Assembly (NCBI GenBank): GCA_014155875.1
Contig: JACEFZ010006261.1
Span: 372,001-436,000, forward strand
Source: Cepaea nemoralis
Taxonomy: Eukaryota; Mollusca; Gastropoda; Stylommatophora; Helicidae
Reading direction: 5' to 3'
Length of the DNA stretch: 64,000 nt
Part shown: positions 32,671-44,568 of the stretch, piece after piece
How the letters are laid out: every line of letters starts with the position of its first letter
How positions within the stretch are numbered: position 1 is the first letter of the stretch
Notes under the pieces: generated by a model
Seen by the model: only the letters and a program-made list of their open reading frames with translations
Databases searched by the model: none
What the model was told of the DNA's origin: nothing
Made by a program: the position numbers and the translations under genes

Positions 32671-32696
32671 ATTATTCACAAACGTTTGTGAATAAT
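32671..32696. repeat. 26-bp perfect palindrome
   Basis: ATTATTCACAAACG followed by TTTGTGAATAAT is exactly self-complementary. It repeats the outer motif of the neighbouring inverted-repeat element. It could be a fused pair of termini or an excision/re-ligation trace. Confidence 0.9.
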
Positions 32697-34876
32697 CTCT
32701 CCCTACAAGGAATTTCATTTTGAACTGTTCCCATCTATGGCGACGTGTTTGTCATGAAAAGTGATAGATAACTATGTAGATAAGTTCTCTCAAGGAAGTT
32801 CACTAAATGTTAATAAAGAAATACCAGATCGCTGTCACAGGACCACTGGAGTTAACGATCAGATGATAGATTGACAGAGACAGTCGGTATAGACAGCGGC
32901 AACTTTTAGTTGTTAGTGGGGGAAAAAACTTTCATCGGATCAAACACAACCAGAAGTCTTTGAGATTTCCCCAAGATCACAGGTTCAACTTGTCGACATG
33001 TTGTTGTGCCGGATCTCAAGATAAAAGAAAAGGCGCCGCCTTGACTTGGTTGCTGCCAAGCCAATGATGTCACTCGGGCAAAATTCTAGGCTGTCTGGGA
33101 AAAAAAATAACTTCATTTTGCGATCAGTGTGTAGAATGGAATACTCATGAAGGGAGTGTTTGTTCATTCCAGTTCTATTGGAGAAGGGAATCACAGTATC
33201 CCCATGTTGTTTGAAAACGACGGACATTTATTCATGTTGTGAATTGTAAATTCCAACTCGGAACAGGAATGACTAGCATAAGGTAGTCTAGTGATAGATA
33301 GAGTTTAGGACTTGAGCATAGTGTTACAACGTTGTGTGAAAGTATACTAGGAGCGTCGGCCGCAGCGGGCTGATGTGTAGCATAGGATAGGGTAAGTGAC
33401 ATATCATTTCACTCGGCAGGGTGAGGCCAGTGCCGTGGGAGGATATTTAGCGAGATAGAGATTGGTTGGGGGAATATAGGAAATGGCAAGGGTAGGATTT
33501 TCCGGTAGGGTGTCTACTTGGGTGTCTTTGCTTTTCCTTTAGGATTCTATTAGGATTTATATATTAATGTCTGAGTACGGCCCTTTGGCCTACACTGACA
33601 TATAATGGGTCTGAGTAGGGTTGCTATCACCTGGTGTTCTCTCTTTGACAGGTTCCACTTAAATATAGAACTTACCTACACTCAGAGAGGAGGACCATGA
33701 CTGTAACCTGGTGCAGTGCTGACTGACCTTGATAATTGGACAGTTTTCCACTAGGAAGGTCCAACAATTAAGGTCGTATCAGTAGACTGCATTATCAATG
33801 GAGTGCCATTGTAGAAGAGGGCTTTTTTAGCACAGTACCTTAACAGCGGATTAATTCCCAAGAAAACCACTGACTTAACTGTGACAGTTATTCAGAGAGT
33901 TATAGGAGAGTGAAGAAGTTAAATAAGTAACATTGTCAGTACGGACAGGAAACTTTTATGCACAATAGGGTTTTACAGAGATGTGACGACCAGTGCTTGT
34001 GTTCGGTCATCACTGGATTTTCTTGAATATATGTTTCACCGTGTGTGTCGGACAATTGGACTTTAATTCATTAAATCACACGTGGGTAACTCAGCATTTA
34101 AACTTTTCACGACAGATGGGAGGAAATCGACATCTGACTGGAGAGACGTTTCATCAGGTGAGCTCCCTCCAATTCTATGATGTTGTACAGTCGTATGGCC
34201 AGCGCACGATGACGAATGTGACTCTGATCCTAGACTGAATATTCCTATCTCACATACACGGTAGACTACACCACAGATTTCTAGACATATACATTACACA
34301 CACCTGACATTTTTTCTTCATTAAATATTTTATTATTTGTTGGAGGTCATTATTGTGTGGGTATGTTCTGGAGGAATATGAAGAGGGGTATAGTTTTATG
34401 GTAAGAAGAGAGAGAAAGAGAGAGATAGTGATCCCAGGACTGACAGGGGGTGTGTAGACAAAGGTCCGGCAGAATACCAAAACTGAGAAAAGGGAATTTA
34501 AACAGTGTTCTTGTTGATTCCACTTCCCCCCAGGGACGACAGGCGACATGTATGGGGGCTCGCGCGGGATTGTGATATCACATTAATGATAGCGACATTT
34601 ATATGGGCACGTCACACGGGATGGTGACATTACCTTAATGTTGGTGATATTACATTAATGTGGGTGACATTACCGAGATAGAGGTAAAGCCAGAAAGGTA
34701 AAGATCCAGCTAGGGTGAATGTAGATAGGTGTTAAGACACATAACTTACCTGTTCACACTTTACAAGTCAACATAGGTCTTGGTCCTAAATCTCCTCCTG
34801 TCATTGAGAGCTACCTGACATCCTGGTTTTTCTGAAAGAATTCAATATCCCAAAAAATGCTTTCAGGGCGCCCGTT
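32697..34876. other. No gene recognised; short AT/TGACATTA repeats
   Basis: No protein homology was found on either strand. At about 34605-34680 there are three imperfect copies of GGTGA(C/T)ATTACATTAATGT-like units. Confidence 0.35.
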
Positions 34877-37099
34877 TGTCCCAATTAGTTAGTTAGTTAG
34901 TCGACAGATCATCCTCGTTGCACATCGAACCATTCACTCCATAAGTGCTCGGATCCCCTCCTCAGCAAATCCCGCAGCGTGTAGCGGCTAACGACGCCAG
35001 TTCTGTGTTGGTTTATCAATCTTCTTTGGCTTCCTGCGTAGTGTTCTTGTTTGGCTACCCCTCTTTTAATTTGCTGCTCTCGCAGTCTGGCCATTGTTGT
35101 AGATTCACAGTCATCACTTGGTTCTCGCAAAAGTCTCACTTCTCGTAGAGCATTCAGAATGTCAGCCTGGTCCATGGCGCATCCGCCCTCCACAGTAGCC
35201 TCACCTGCAAGCTTGTCAGCCCGCTCATTTCCTTGTACTCCCGCATGCCCTGGCACGAAGATGAAACTAATCTTTGCCAGCCGAGACCGCTTCAGAGGCA
35301 GCAACCATTCTCTTCGGATCGACCCCTCCTCTATCCTCTTGATCATGTTCATTGAGTCGCTAAGGAAACAAGCCCTAGTGAATGTCTGTGTCTCGAGCCA
35401 TGTTATTGCTTTACTTACTGCCATGACTTCCATGGTCAGGCTACTTGTGGTTTCAGTGAAAGCACCAGAGTCCTCCTTCACAATTCTCCCTCCGGCCCGA
35501 GCTGTAAAGGCCCATGAGCTTCTCACATGTCGGACGACCGACCCATCTGTGTAGATGACCGCGTCACCGTCTAGCGAATTCTCGAAAATCAACGCTTGTA
35601 CTTCAGCCTCAACAGCAGCCGGATTTTCTTGTCTGCATTTCCTATCTAGTTGAATGCAAACTGAAAAGGATGTGCAGAAGTCTGTTGGCACTTGCACCCA
35701 CTCCTCGCCAGGTTCTAAGTCCTCAAGTGAACACACCTGTTGAAGAATGTCTTCGGCTTGACCCATCCACGACCGTCCTCTTTTTAACCTGCTGCCCTTC
35801 ACCTTCCTAATTTCACTATGCAGTGGATGTTGTGTGTTTGCGTTAATTCTGAGGTAGGCGTGTGCCCTGCAAACTTGTATTCTCTCTTCAATGGTTGGAA
35901 AATCAAGAAGGTAGCGCATCGCCCTGCATGCTGTATCTCTTGTACATCTAAGAATAATGCGCATAGCTTCATTCTGTATCCTTTCCATCCTTTCTATCTG
36001 CTTATGGCTGAGAGTCAGGATTGCCATTGCATACTCCAAAACAGACATGACCAGCCCCTCGTACAGAAGACATAGATGGAGCTGCTCACAGTTTGCTGCC
36101 GCCATCACCCGCATCGCTGCCAAACCCCGCTTGGCCTTTGTTATCACCTGGTCTATGTGCACATTATAAGCAAGGCTTCGATCAAACCGTATCCCCAGGT
36201 AATTCATTGCCTGCGTTCTTTCCACCGTCTCTGAACACAGCATTACAGTTGGTGTTGGATTGTTGACAATATGATTATTCAACGAGAACCAAGTCACTGT
36301 TGCCTTTGTTGGGTTGACCATTGCCCCAGCTTCATCACACCAAGTACTTATGCGATTGAGTTTGGTTTGTAGTTCCACAGCAACCTCCTCTCTATCCTTA
36401 CCCTGACGATACACTAACACATCATCGGCATATGACAATGTCCTGCCAGGTCCAGTGATCTGCTCACTGGTGATTCTCACTGTGTAGGCGTTGAACAGTA
36501 CCGGAGATAATGATGATCCCTGTGGTAGGCCAGGATATATTGTTGTTGGTTCCGAAGTCCAACTGCCACATCTAAAAACTACTTTCCGTTGGAAGAGGGC
36601 TGCAGCGATCCAACTAAGGAGGAATGGACTTACGTTTAGTTCAAGAAGCTGAAACATTTAAAAATCCAGTGGTACTCTGTTGTATGCGTCCTCAAGATCA
36701 ATCGCTGCAGCATCGGTTTCAGTGCCTGAGTGGAAACCTTCATAGACATCATGGGCAAAGACTGCTGCATTGGTCCAGGTTTCTCTTTTTGGACGGTACC
36801 CACCCAGGGTAGGTGGGAAAACACCTTGCCTCTCTAGTTGGCTTGATATTTTCCTGGCAATTACCTTCTCCAGCAGCTTGCCTATTGTATTCTGCATGGT
36901 TATAATTCGATATCCCTGAATTTGTTTGTGGTCTTTGTCAGGCTTCGGCAAGGGAATCAGATAGCTGTGTAACCATTCCTCCTTGATGCTAGCACCCCCT
37001 ATACTGTTGTTGTACATGTCTGCTAGTTTCTCTAGCTCATTGTCGGTACACCTATTTATGTCGTCGTATCTTATGCCATCTGTCCCAATTGTCCCAATT
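34877..37099 (-). mobile_element. I-like LINE copy, 5'-truncated, with RNase H
   Basis: The ~2.2-kb insertion is flanked by TGTCCCAATT (34877-34886; at the right side it occurs twice, 37081-37090 and 37090-37099). The 3' tail (left) is a short (ACTA)n repeat, and the 5' end lies within the RT domain. The encoded protein is broken by one in-frame stop only, so the insertion is fairly young. Confidence 0.85.
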
Positions 37100-37113
37100 G
37101 TTTTCCCTTTCAA
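34909..37113 (-). pseudogene. I-like LINE RT-RNase H ORF with one stop
   Basis: The minus frame from 37113 gives YLIPLPKPDKDHKQIQGYR, DLEDAYNRVPLDF, a TAA at 36658-36660, then MFQLLELNVSPF in the same frame and on to 34909. RT motifs include GLPQGSSLSPVLFN and SYADDVLVY. RNase H follows with VIYTDGSV (Asp), LTMEVMAV (Glu), FLSDSMNMI (Asp) and FVPGHAGVQGNERADKLAG (His, Asp). RT plus C-terminal RNase H is typical of the I group of LINEs. A single TAA separates two otherwise open halves. Confidence 0.88.
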
Positions 37114-37199
37114 AAGAAAGATTTAATTAAATCAAACTGTTTCTTGATTTTTAGTGCGTAGAATTGTTTAACTTGTGACCCAGATTAAGAGCAGAATTT

Positions 37200-37660
37200 G
37201 TCAAGATAATAAGAATACCTTATGAAATAAGTCATTATCATTGAATGTCAGAAATGGAATACTAATGTGTTATATTGAATCAGTTATGCTGTATGGCAGT
37301 AAATCATGGACCATGAATGAAGAAATTAGGAATAGCATGGGAGCAATGGAGAGTGGTTCCTGAGACAAATGTTGGGGAAACCTTGGACTGTCAGATTAAC
37401 TAACAACAATTACCTGAAAGAGGCTAATAAAAGTAGAACATTAGAACATTATACACAACTGTAAGAAAGAAACAGGCAACGTTCTTTGGTCATAGAATGA
37501 GAAGAGAGGCATCAGAAAACACAGTGACAACTGAGATCAGTGGATCGACTAACACGGGGATGGCAGGAATGTCATGAATAGAGTTGATAAGGAATATCAA
37601 GGACATAGACCTATAACGAGACATGAGCACTAATGTCAGCTGGCAGGGCACATGATCATG
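37200..37660 (+). pseudogene. RTE LINE fragment (LINE A family)
   Basis: The fragment shares VMLYGSKSW, FGHRMRREASEN and the spacing of the LINE A C-terminus at 27.5-28.0 kb. It is frameshifted and lacks the final GRGRP block in frame. Confidence 0.7.
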
Positions 37661-38737
37661 ACAAGTGGCAACATCAATTTGTGTAACATCTTTGATTCTA
37701 AGAGAAACATCCCAGTTTCTCAATTATAAGATCTTGCAACCCTAAGTATGTGGTAGGATGAGGTGAATATTCAAACTGAAAGTTAGGAAATTATAGACAG
37801 TGTTGCAACTGCAATAGGATTTGCTCATTGTTCGGCCTAAAAAATGATGCATTGAATGTTCGCAAAGTATGCTCATGTTGGGTGCCCAGAAGATTGACTG
37901 AAGAATATGAAATCGATAGAATGAGCCTTTTATTGGAACATCTCACCCAGTATGCACATACAGAAAAAGACATGCTCAGCTGGATTGTTACAGGGGACAA
38001 TTGATGAGTGCATAATTGTCATTTTTAAAACAAGCATGGTTCAATTCAATGGAAACATCCATTTTCATCTTCAAGCCAAAACTTGTAATGTTTTAACATC
38101 AGCATGAAAGGTTATGTTTACATCATTTTGGGATTGCCAAAGAGTGCTGTAATCCTATGTCCTGAAGAAAGGTGACAACATGAATGCTGCATCGTAGTGT
38201 AGAGTACTGCGGTGCATGAACATCTGGCTTATAGCCACAACTAAGATGTGAGCAGTTCCACCTTTTTGATATGCTTAAAAAATCATCTTGGTGGCAAATG
38301 ATTTGCTGATGATGAAGAAGTTGAACATACATGTGACCAGAGATTTCTATAATTCAGGTAAATCGGGGGCTGACAGAACAATTGGATAAATGCATCAGTA
38401 TTCATGGAGATTATGTTGAGAAATCAGGAGAGATGCCAGTACAATATTAAATGGTTTTCAAGATCACATCTCATATGGCTTATTTGTTTACTTACTATTT
38501 TGTGGTTTCCTTACTGACTTAGATTCACAGGTTCTCATGGGAAGTTTGTTGTCATAGTGACAAAAATACACATTATCAACATGAAATTGAGCCGTTCTTA
38601 TTGTAAGCAATATTGTTTAAGCATAATCTTTAAGTCCGAAAGGCTGCCCAACAGGCGGCAGGAAGAGGTAGTGCAGAGATCTCTTACCGGGAATGAGATT
38701 TGGCGAATGGCACCACTGTGCATAAGTTTCGTCGTCC
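37661..38737. other. No feature recognised
   Basis: Nothing coding was identified. The last ~90 bases (38641-38737) may belong to the LTR-like repeat that follows, but have no partner in the second copy. Confidence 0.3.
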
Positions 38738-39408
38738 GATCCCTCTACGATGTGTCACCGACCGTTAGGGTAATTCTCCCTATCCAAAAGTTTGCCGACA
38801 GTCTCTAGAAATTATGGCTCGTTATAAGAATTTTAAAGCAATGCTCCCGATAGAAGAGACTGGGATTCACTTGGTAGACAAAGGCAGAAGGTGAAGAATA
38901 CACCGTGTATGTAGGATGGCATAACACGAATGTCTAGTTTATCTGTCGGTGGTCCTTCGTCAATTGATGGATCCCCCTGTTTGAGTAACACTTTCACTCA
39001 CTCACTTGCACTCCTTGCTGGCAAAGGAATCGAGAATGGAGGGAATGACTGCAGTGTCAAACAAAAGTTCCTCTTTAATAATAAAAGAGATCGTTCAACT
39101 AGTGAACTAGGACAGTAAAAATTATTTTACAGGTACAAAGAAAAAACAGTTGTCTGATGATTAGCTAGGTAGCTTATCATCATTCACACCTCTCAGACAT
39201 TAACACACTCGGACAACAGAAGGACACAGAGTCACTTGGGACAATCTGATATCGTTGAGGACTAGCGCTGGCTTTCGTCCTAAGTATGCCTTGGAGTTGA
39301 CCCTAACAGATGTTCGATGCTCCTCTGGATGCAAGGTTCTGTCTCCACAAGTTCGTGGCTCTACGTTTTGGTAACAGGGCCAGTTTAGGTTTCAGCAGTA
39401 TCAGCAGT
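38738..39408 (-). repeat. LTR-like repeat, isolated copy
   Basis: About 670 bp align end to end with 58508-59178 (TCTACGATGTGTCACCGACC, GGTGGTCCTTCGTCAATTGA, CTCACTTGCACTCCTTGCTG and others). The second copy sits directly upstream of the gag remnant of the second Gmr1-like element, so this is probably a solo or truncated LTR of that family. Exact ends were not resolved. Confidence 0.65.
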
Positions 39409-39999
39409 GAGGCTCTGTAAATAAAACAAACAGTCGCAGACTCCTTAGTGTTTTGGCAATAGCAAAGTGTCTGAGTGCTGGTGTTGTGTGTCTGTTGTGT
39501 GTGTTTCAGATGCAGAATAGGGACAAAACAGTTCCTCTCTGCTATTCTGTATCAACAGCTCTTGTTAGCTTGGCTATACATTATATAACATGGTGATACA
39601 AGGTGAAAAAGGTTCCCGAAGTGGACATATCCTAAGACAAAACGGTCCCTTGGATTAAAACAAGCATACAAATCTTTGTTTGAAAAAGGCATTACAAAAT
39701 GTACATGGTTGTAAAACTTGGATTGACTCATACGTTAATTATTTGGGCCTAACTTATGAACCACATGGTGAGCATGTCCGGCAGCCCAGGTAGTTCCTTA
39801 GACAGCTAAAAACCGGCCAACCATAGTTCAACCTACTTACACATCAATCATTAGACACCAAGCAATCATTTGTCGCCACGAAGTCGTGAAGTGTATCCCA
39901 ATGAATATACAAGCTAGTAGAAAAGAATAAGGAAATCAGGCAAGGTGGCTGCGATATTCAAGACGTCTTGCTTGAGGATGTCTCAGTTATCCCCCTTTA
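39409..39999. other. No feature recognised; possibly more LTR sequence
   Basis: The segment has no coding motif. It may extend the LTR-like repeat, whose other copy is cut at this point by a LINE. Its right end may already be the start of the I-like LINE. Confidence 0.3.
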
Positions 40000-42575
40000 A
40001 GTTCTTTACTCCCCAAATTTAGATTTAAAAAAAATTTTTGTATATCCTTTACAGGACATTGCTGTCAACATCAGCATCTTTCAGCTGATTGTTGATTTCT
40101 TGGCAAGATTACGCTCAGTAGTTTGCCATTGCTTTCTAAGCGGCTGGCTCACATACCCCGTAAGTTACAGACGCGATTCGAACCATTGCTGATTCTCCCG
40201 TCGTCACGTTACTTACGAGAGTATATGAGATTACGGAGAAAAGTCGCTAATCTCTAGGCCAGGAAGCCGGCAAATTTAGATTATGGAACAATTTATAGAG
40301 ATGATGGTGTGCGCGTGACAACAGACAAAGAGAAAGGGGAGGCATTTCTCCAGAGATTTTTAGAGCAGACCAATCATGATGATGCGGACACCAGGGATGC
40401 AGTTAGTTAGTTATCCAGCACCATAAAGAATATGCATTATGAAGAAATTGTACGGGTTGAACATGTTAAACATATTTTGAAAAAGGCAAAAGACATGGCA
40501 CCAGGGCCTGATGGGGTCAGGTATGGCCACATGAAGGCTTTGAGCGATGTAGACCTGAAGGAGATGACCGACTGCTTTAACTAGAGCATTAGGACAGTAT
40601 AAGTATTGGGTACACGCTATCTCATCCCTCTCCCAAAACCATTCAAGGATCATTCAAAGCTTAGTGGCTTTAGGATCATCACCCTTCAAAATACATTTGG
40701 GAAGGTTTCAGAGAAGATAGTCGCCGTCAAGCTGCAATAGTTTTTGGAAAGGGGGAAGCTTCTTCCAAGAGGCCTGGGGAGCTACAGGCCAGGAAAAGAT
40801 ACTTGGTCAAATGCAGCTACTTTTGCATTTGACGTTTATGAGGGGTTCCTAGTAGACAGGAAATGATGGCGGTAGTGCTTGATCGCGAGGATGCGTACAA
40901 TAGAGTTGGAAATGATATTTTGATGACCGCACAGATGGAGAAAGGGGTCAATCCCTGATTGGTGAACTGGATAGCGGCCGTCCTGCACTCTCGTCGGGTT
41001 TCTCTCCGCCTGGGTGCATGTACCTCAAATCCACATAGTTTAACCCCGGGACTGCCACAGGGATCTGCAATCTCACCGGTGCTCTTTAACATGTGTACGA
41101 GCAAGATTGCAAACCTAGAAGCCCTAGGGGTTGGAAGGATACTAACATTTGCAGATGATATTCTTGCATATATGCAGGGGAGAGATAAGGAGCAAACATC
41201 CCAGGAGCTACAGGCAACAGTAGACAAAGTGATTGACTGTTGCACCGTAATGAGTGCTGTCATCTACCCGCAAAAGGCAGCTGTTTTGTGGTGCTCTCTG
41301 GACATCAGGATTGTGAGAACTGATGTCACAAGCCTCACGATAGATGGTAGAAGCGTCAACAGAGAGAACAAACTGAAGTATCTGGGAATCACATTTGACA
41401 GGAGCTTGTCCTTCAAGGACCATGTGGAGACGGTTGTGGCAAGATCTCAAAAGGGACTCAATGCACTTAAATCTATGGCTGCAATGGACACAGAGCAGAG
41501 AATGCTTTTCACACTATACCAGCACTTGATCCTCTCAGTGATTGATTATGGACTAGGACTGTTCACTGTTTCAAAGAGTCAGTTGGTGAAATTAGAGCGC
41601 ATACAGAACGAAGCTATGCGGGTAATTCTGGGATGCACCAGAGATACCCAAGTAGTGTTTATGCGTTACATCCTTGGTTTGCCGACTGTTGCTGGTAGGC
41701 TCAAGGTGATGCAGGCGAAGGCATACCTCAGAGTAGTTGCTGACACAGATCACCCGTTGCATGAGACGCTGGACGTAGATAAGGGTCAGCGACTGATAAG
41801 AGGGAAATCATGGATGGCTCAGGCGGAGGATACGATCAGACAGGTGTGCATCTTGGAGAATATTAGGCGAGGAGAGGAGTGGGTCAGAGTACCAGCGGAG
41901 CAGTCAGACTTGTGCAGAGTTATAATCACATTGAGCAGGGAGTGGCCAGCAGGGGCCACGGAAGTGAAAATCCAGCAACTAATTCAGGATAGTGCTAGCC
42001 CGGGTGATGTGATTATATACACAGATGGTTCGGTATTGAGAGGCAGGAGAAGTGCCTGGGGGTTCTAAGCAAAAGCTAATGGTCGACGTTTGGTGCAGGA
42101 GAGCCTGGCATATGATACCACAATATCTAGCTTAAGAATGGAGGTGGAAGCGGTCAATGCAGCTTTCTGCGGGATGGAGAATACGATACACACACACTTC
42201 ATGATTGTAAATGATTCAGAAAGCATGCTGAGTAGGGTGAGGATAGGCAAACTTCGTGTAGAGTAGCTTGCTTCGCTTCGGAAGTCACGGGTGACAAGCA
42301 TCTTCTGGATCTTTTCTCCGGGGCATGCTGGTGTGCTGGGGAATGAACAGGCGGACAGATTGGCTGGCTCTGCAAAACTTGGTGGAGTATTGATGCATGA
42401 TAAAGCAGACGTGGTTGCGGCCTTGTGGGAGCACGTATACACCTCGGAGGAGCAAATGGATCACCATTGTCTGGCAAGAATGCGACAGCGAGGGGTGACG
42501 AGAGGATCTGGCAGACGATCGACACTCAAAAGAAAGGCGAGATGGACATACAATCAGATTGCTACTGGTACATTT
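40000..42575 (+). pseudogene. I-like LINE copy with RT and RNase H, multiply broken
   Basis: Reading resumes across the SINE at 40026-40271 (SPNL / DYGTIYRDDGVRVT). Then come KKAKDMAPGPDGVRYGHM, IPLPKPFKDHSKLSGFR, GLPQGSAISPVLFN and TFADDILAYMQG (RT active site). A long open stretch to 42066 ends GDVIIYTDGSVLRGRRSAWG. RNase H then continues through EVEAVNAA, VNDSESMLSRV and SPGHAGVLGNEQADRLAG. Stops at about 40410, 40581, 40740, 40958, 42067 and 42265 inactivate it. Sequence is lost at 42575, where an RTE LINE begins. Confidence 0.88.
40026..40271 (-). mobile_element. tRNA-derived SINE family 2, copy 1 (246 bp)
   Basis: This SINE is flanked by the 11-bp duplication AAATTTAGATT (40015-40025 and 40272-40282). 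The head is at the right: A-box-like CTGGCCTAGAGATTAG (40247-40262 on the + complement) and B box GGTTCGAATCG (40174-40184). The body contains AAAGCAATGGCAAACTAC and ends ATGTCCTGTAAAGGATAT. It inserted into the I-like LINE. Confidence 0.9.
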
Positions 42576-43620
42576 TGATAGAGTTAGACATGTCAACATT
42601 TTGGATATGCTTGCAGATCTACAAATTGATGGGAAAGACATTAGACTTATAAAAAACATATATTGGAAACAACAAGCTGCCATAAGGATTGATAATGAAG
42701 TGGGGCAATATCAGCCTATTAAAAGAGGTGTTAGGCAGAGATGTGTAGTGTCTCCAGATCTTTTTTCCCCATACAGTGAAAATATTTTCAGAAATGTAGA
42801 AGATATAAATGGAATCAGCATTGGAGAACGAAAGATCAATAACATTAGATATGCAGATGATACAGTATTGATTACAGACAATGCGCAGGATCTGCAACAA
42901 TTAGTAGTTGCGGTTATTGTACACAGTGAGCAGCTGGGGTTAGAATTAAATTGTAAAAGACACAGGTTATGGTCGTCACTAGGAAGAACGAAGTACCACA
43001 ATGTAATATACAAGTAAATGGGAATATTCTTCAACGAGTGAATCGATACAATTATCTCGGAACAGTCATAACATCTGATGGGAGATGCCGTGAAGAGATT
43101 AGAACAAGAATTGCCATGGCGAATGTAGCAAGATGAAAAACATTCTGATCAATAAAAAGATGTCAATTGAAAAGAGAAAAAAAAAGAGTGTTGAGGGGAT
43201 ACATAGAGCCTGTTCTTGTGTATGAATGTGAAACTTGGACAGTGTGCAGTCAAGCTGAAAAACATCTGATAGCTGCAGAAATGTGGTTTCTGAGGAAAAT
43301 GCAAAGAATACCATGGACAGATAGAAAAACCAATGACCAAGTACTAGAGGAGACAAATTAAACTCGTAAATTGGTTAGAGAAATTATACCTAGACAGTCA
43401 ACATTTTTTGGACATGTTATGAGAAGAAATGGATTGGAGAACTTAGTGACAACTGGCAAGATCGAAGGGAACAGACCAAGAGGAAGACCTAAAGGAAATC
43501 ACCTGGATGGCTTGGCCACATGGCATGGACGAGACAGGACAGGAACACTGAGCTAATCCACGACTCTGGTGATCGAGTGAAATGGCGAGTCATGACCGCC
43601 CACGCTTTCCGGCATAGCAC
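42576..43620 (+). pseudogene. RTE LINE copy (LINE B family), 5'-truncated
   Basis: The copy starts mid-RT (DRVRHVNILDMLADLQIDGK) directly after the I-like LINE. It continues through GVRQRCVVSPDLFSPYSENI, IRYADDTVLITDNAQDLQ, KNILINKKMSIE, EPVLVYECETWTVCS, FFGHVMRRNGLENL and NRPRGRPKGNHLDGLATW to the terminal AFRHST. It is very close to LINE B. Frameshifts near 42955, 43120, 43185 and 43540 break it. The 3' end abuts a TA microsatellite. Confidence 0.9.
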
Positions 43621-43623
43621 ATG

Positions 43624-43700
<77 letters not shown>
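43621..43700. repeat. (TA)n microsatellite
   Basis: About 76 bp of TA dinucleotides follow the LINE terminus and then a short CA run. Confidence 0.97.
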
Positions 43701-44280
<580 letters not shown>

Positions 44281-44529
44281 CCAGGGGACTTAACCTAAGG
44301 TATAGCAATGCTACTAAAAGTTATGTCCCTTTATATATATTTTTCTTATGTTAAGTCGTGTAATTTAATTATTAAATTTTAGTAAGTAAATAGGTGATTC
44401 TACACTAAAAAACTATGACAGTTGGTTGCACAGGATTGAAAAGAAGACGTGTAGAAAATTTCATCTCAATGGGATGGACCGTTATCAAACGCATCCAATA
44501 CATCCCCACATACCCACCCACATACACTC

Positions 44530-44533
<4 letters not shown>
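44281..44533. other. No feature recognised
   Basis: This AT-rich spacer contains no coding evidence. Confidence 0.3.

Positions 44534-44566
<33 letters not shown>
44534..44566. repeat. (TA)n microsatellite
   Basis: About 32 bp of TA repeats border the next repeat element. Confidence 0.95.

Positions 44567-44568
<2 letters not shown>

Larger units (their letters stand above)
30795..32673. mobile_element. 1.9-kb element with ~40-bp terminal inverted repeats
   Basis: The left end (30796-30835: AATACTGA, TTATTCACAAACG, GACTGGTCACGTGA) is the reverse complement of the right end (32634-32673), with about 4 mismatches. Inside are a tRNA-Asp-like sequence, about four tandem units of 235-285 bp and no transposase ORF. 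This is the structure of a non-autonomous DNA transposon. The superfamily is unknown, because no unambiguous target duplication could be read at the outer edge. Confidence 0.75.

Noticed and set aside
34945..35554. Plus-strand frames of 67-167 codons opposite the RNase H region
   Set aside because: They are antisense shadows of the I-like LINE ORF.
39985..40010. CCCCCTTTAAG as a polypurine tract defining an LTR end at ~39985
   Set aside because: The sequence beyond it reads into the I-like LINE (SPNLDYGTIYRD across a SINE), not into an LTR element interior.
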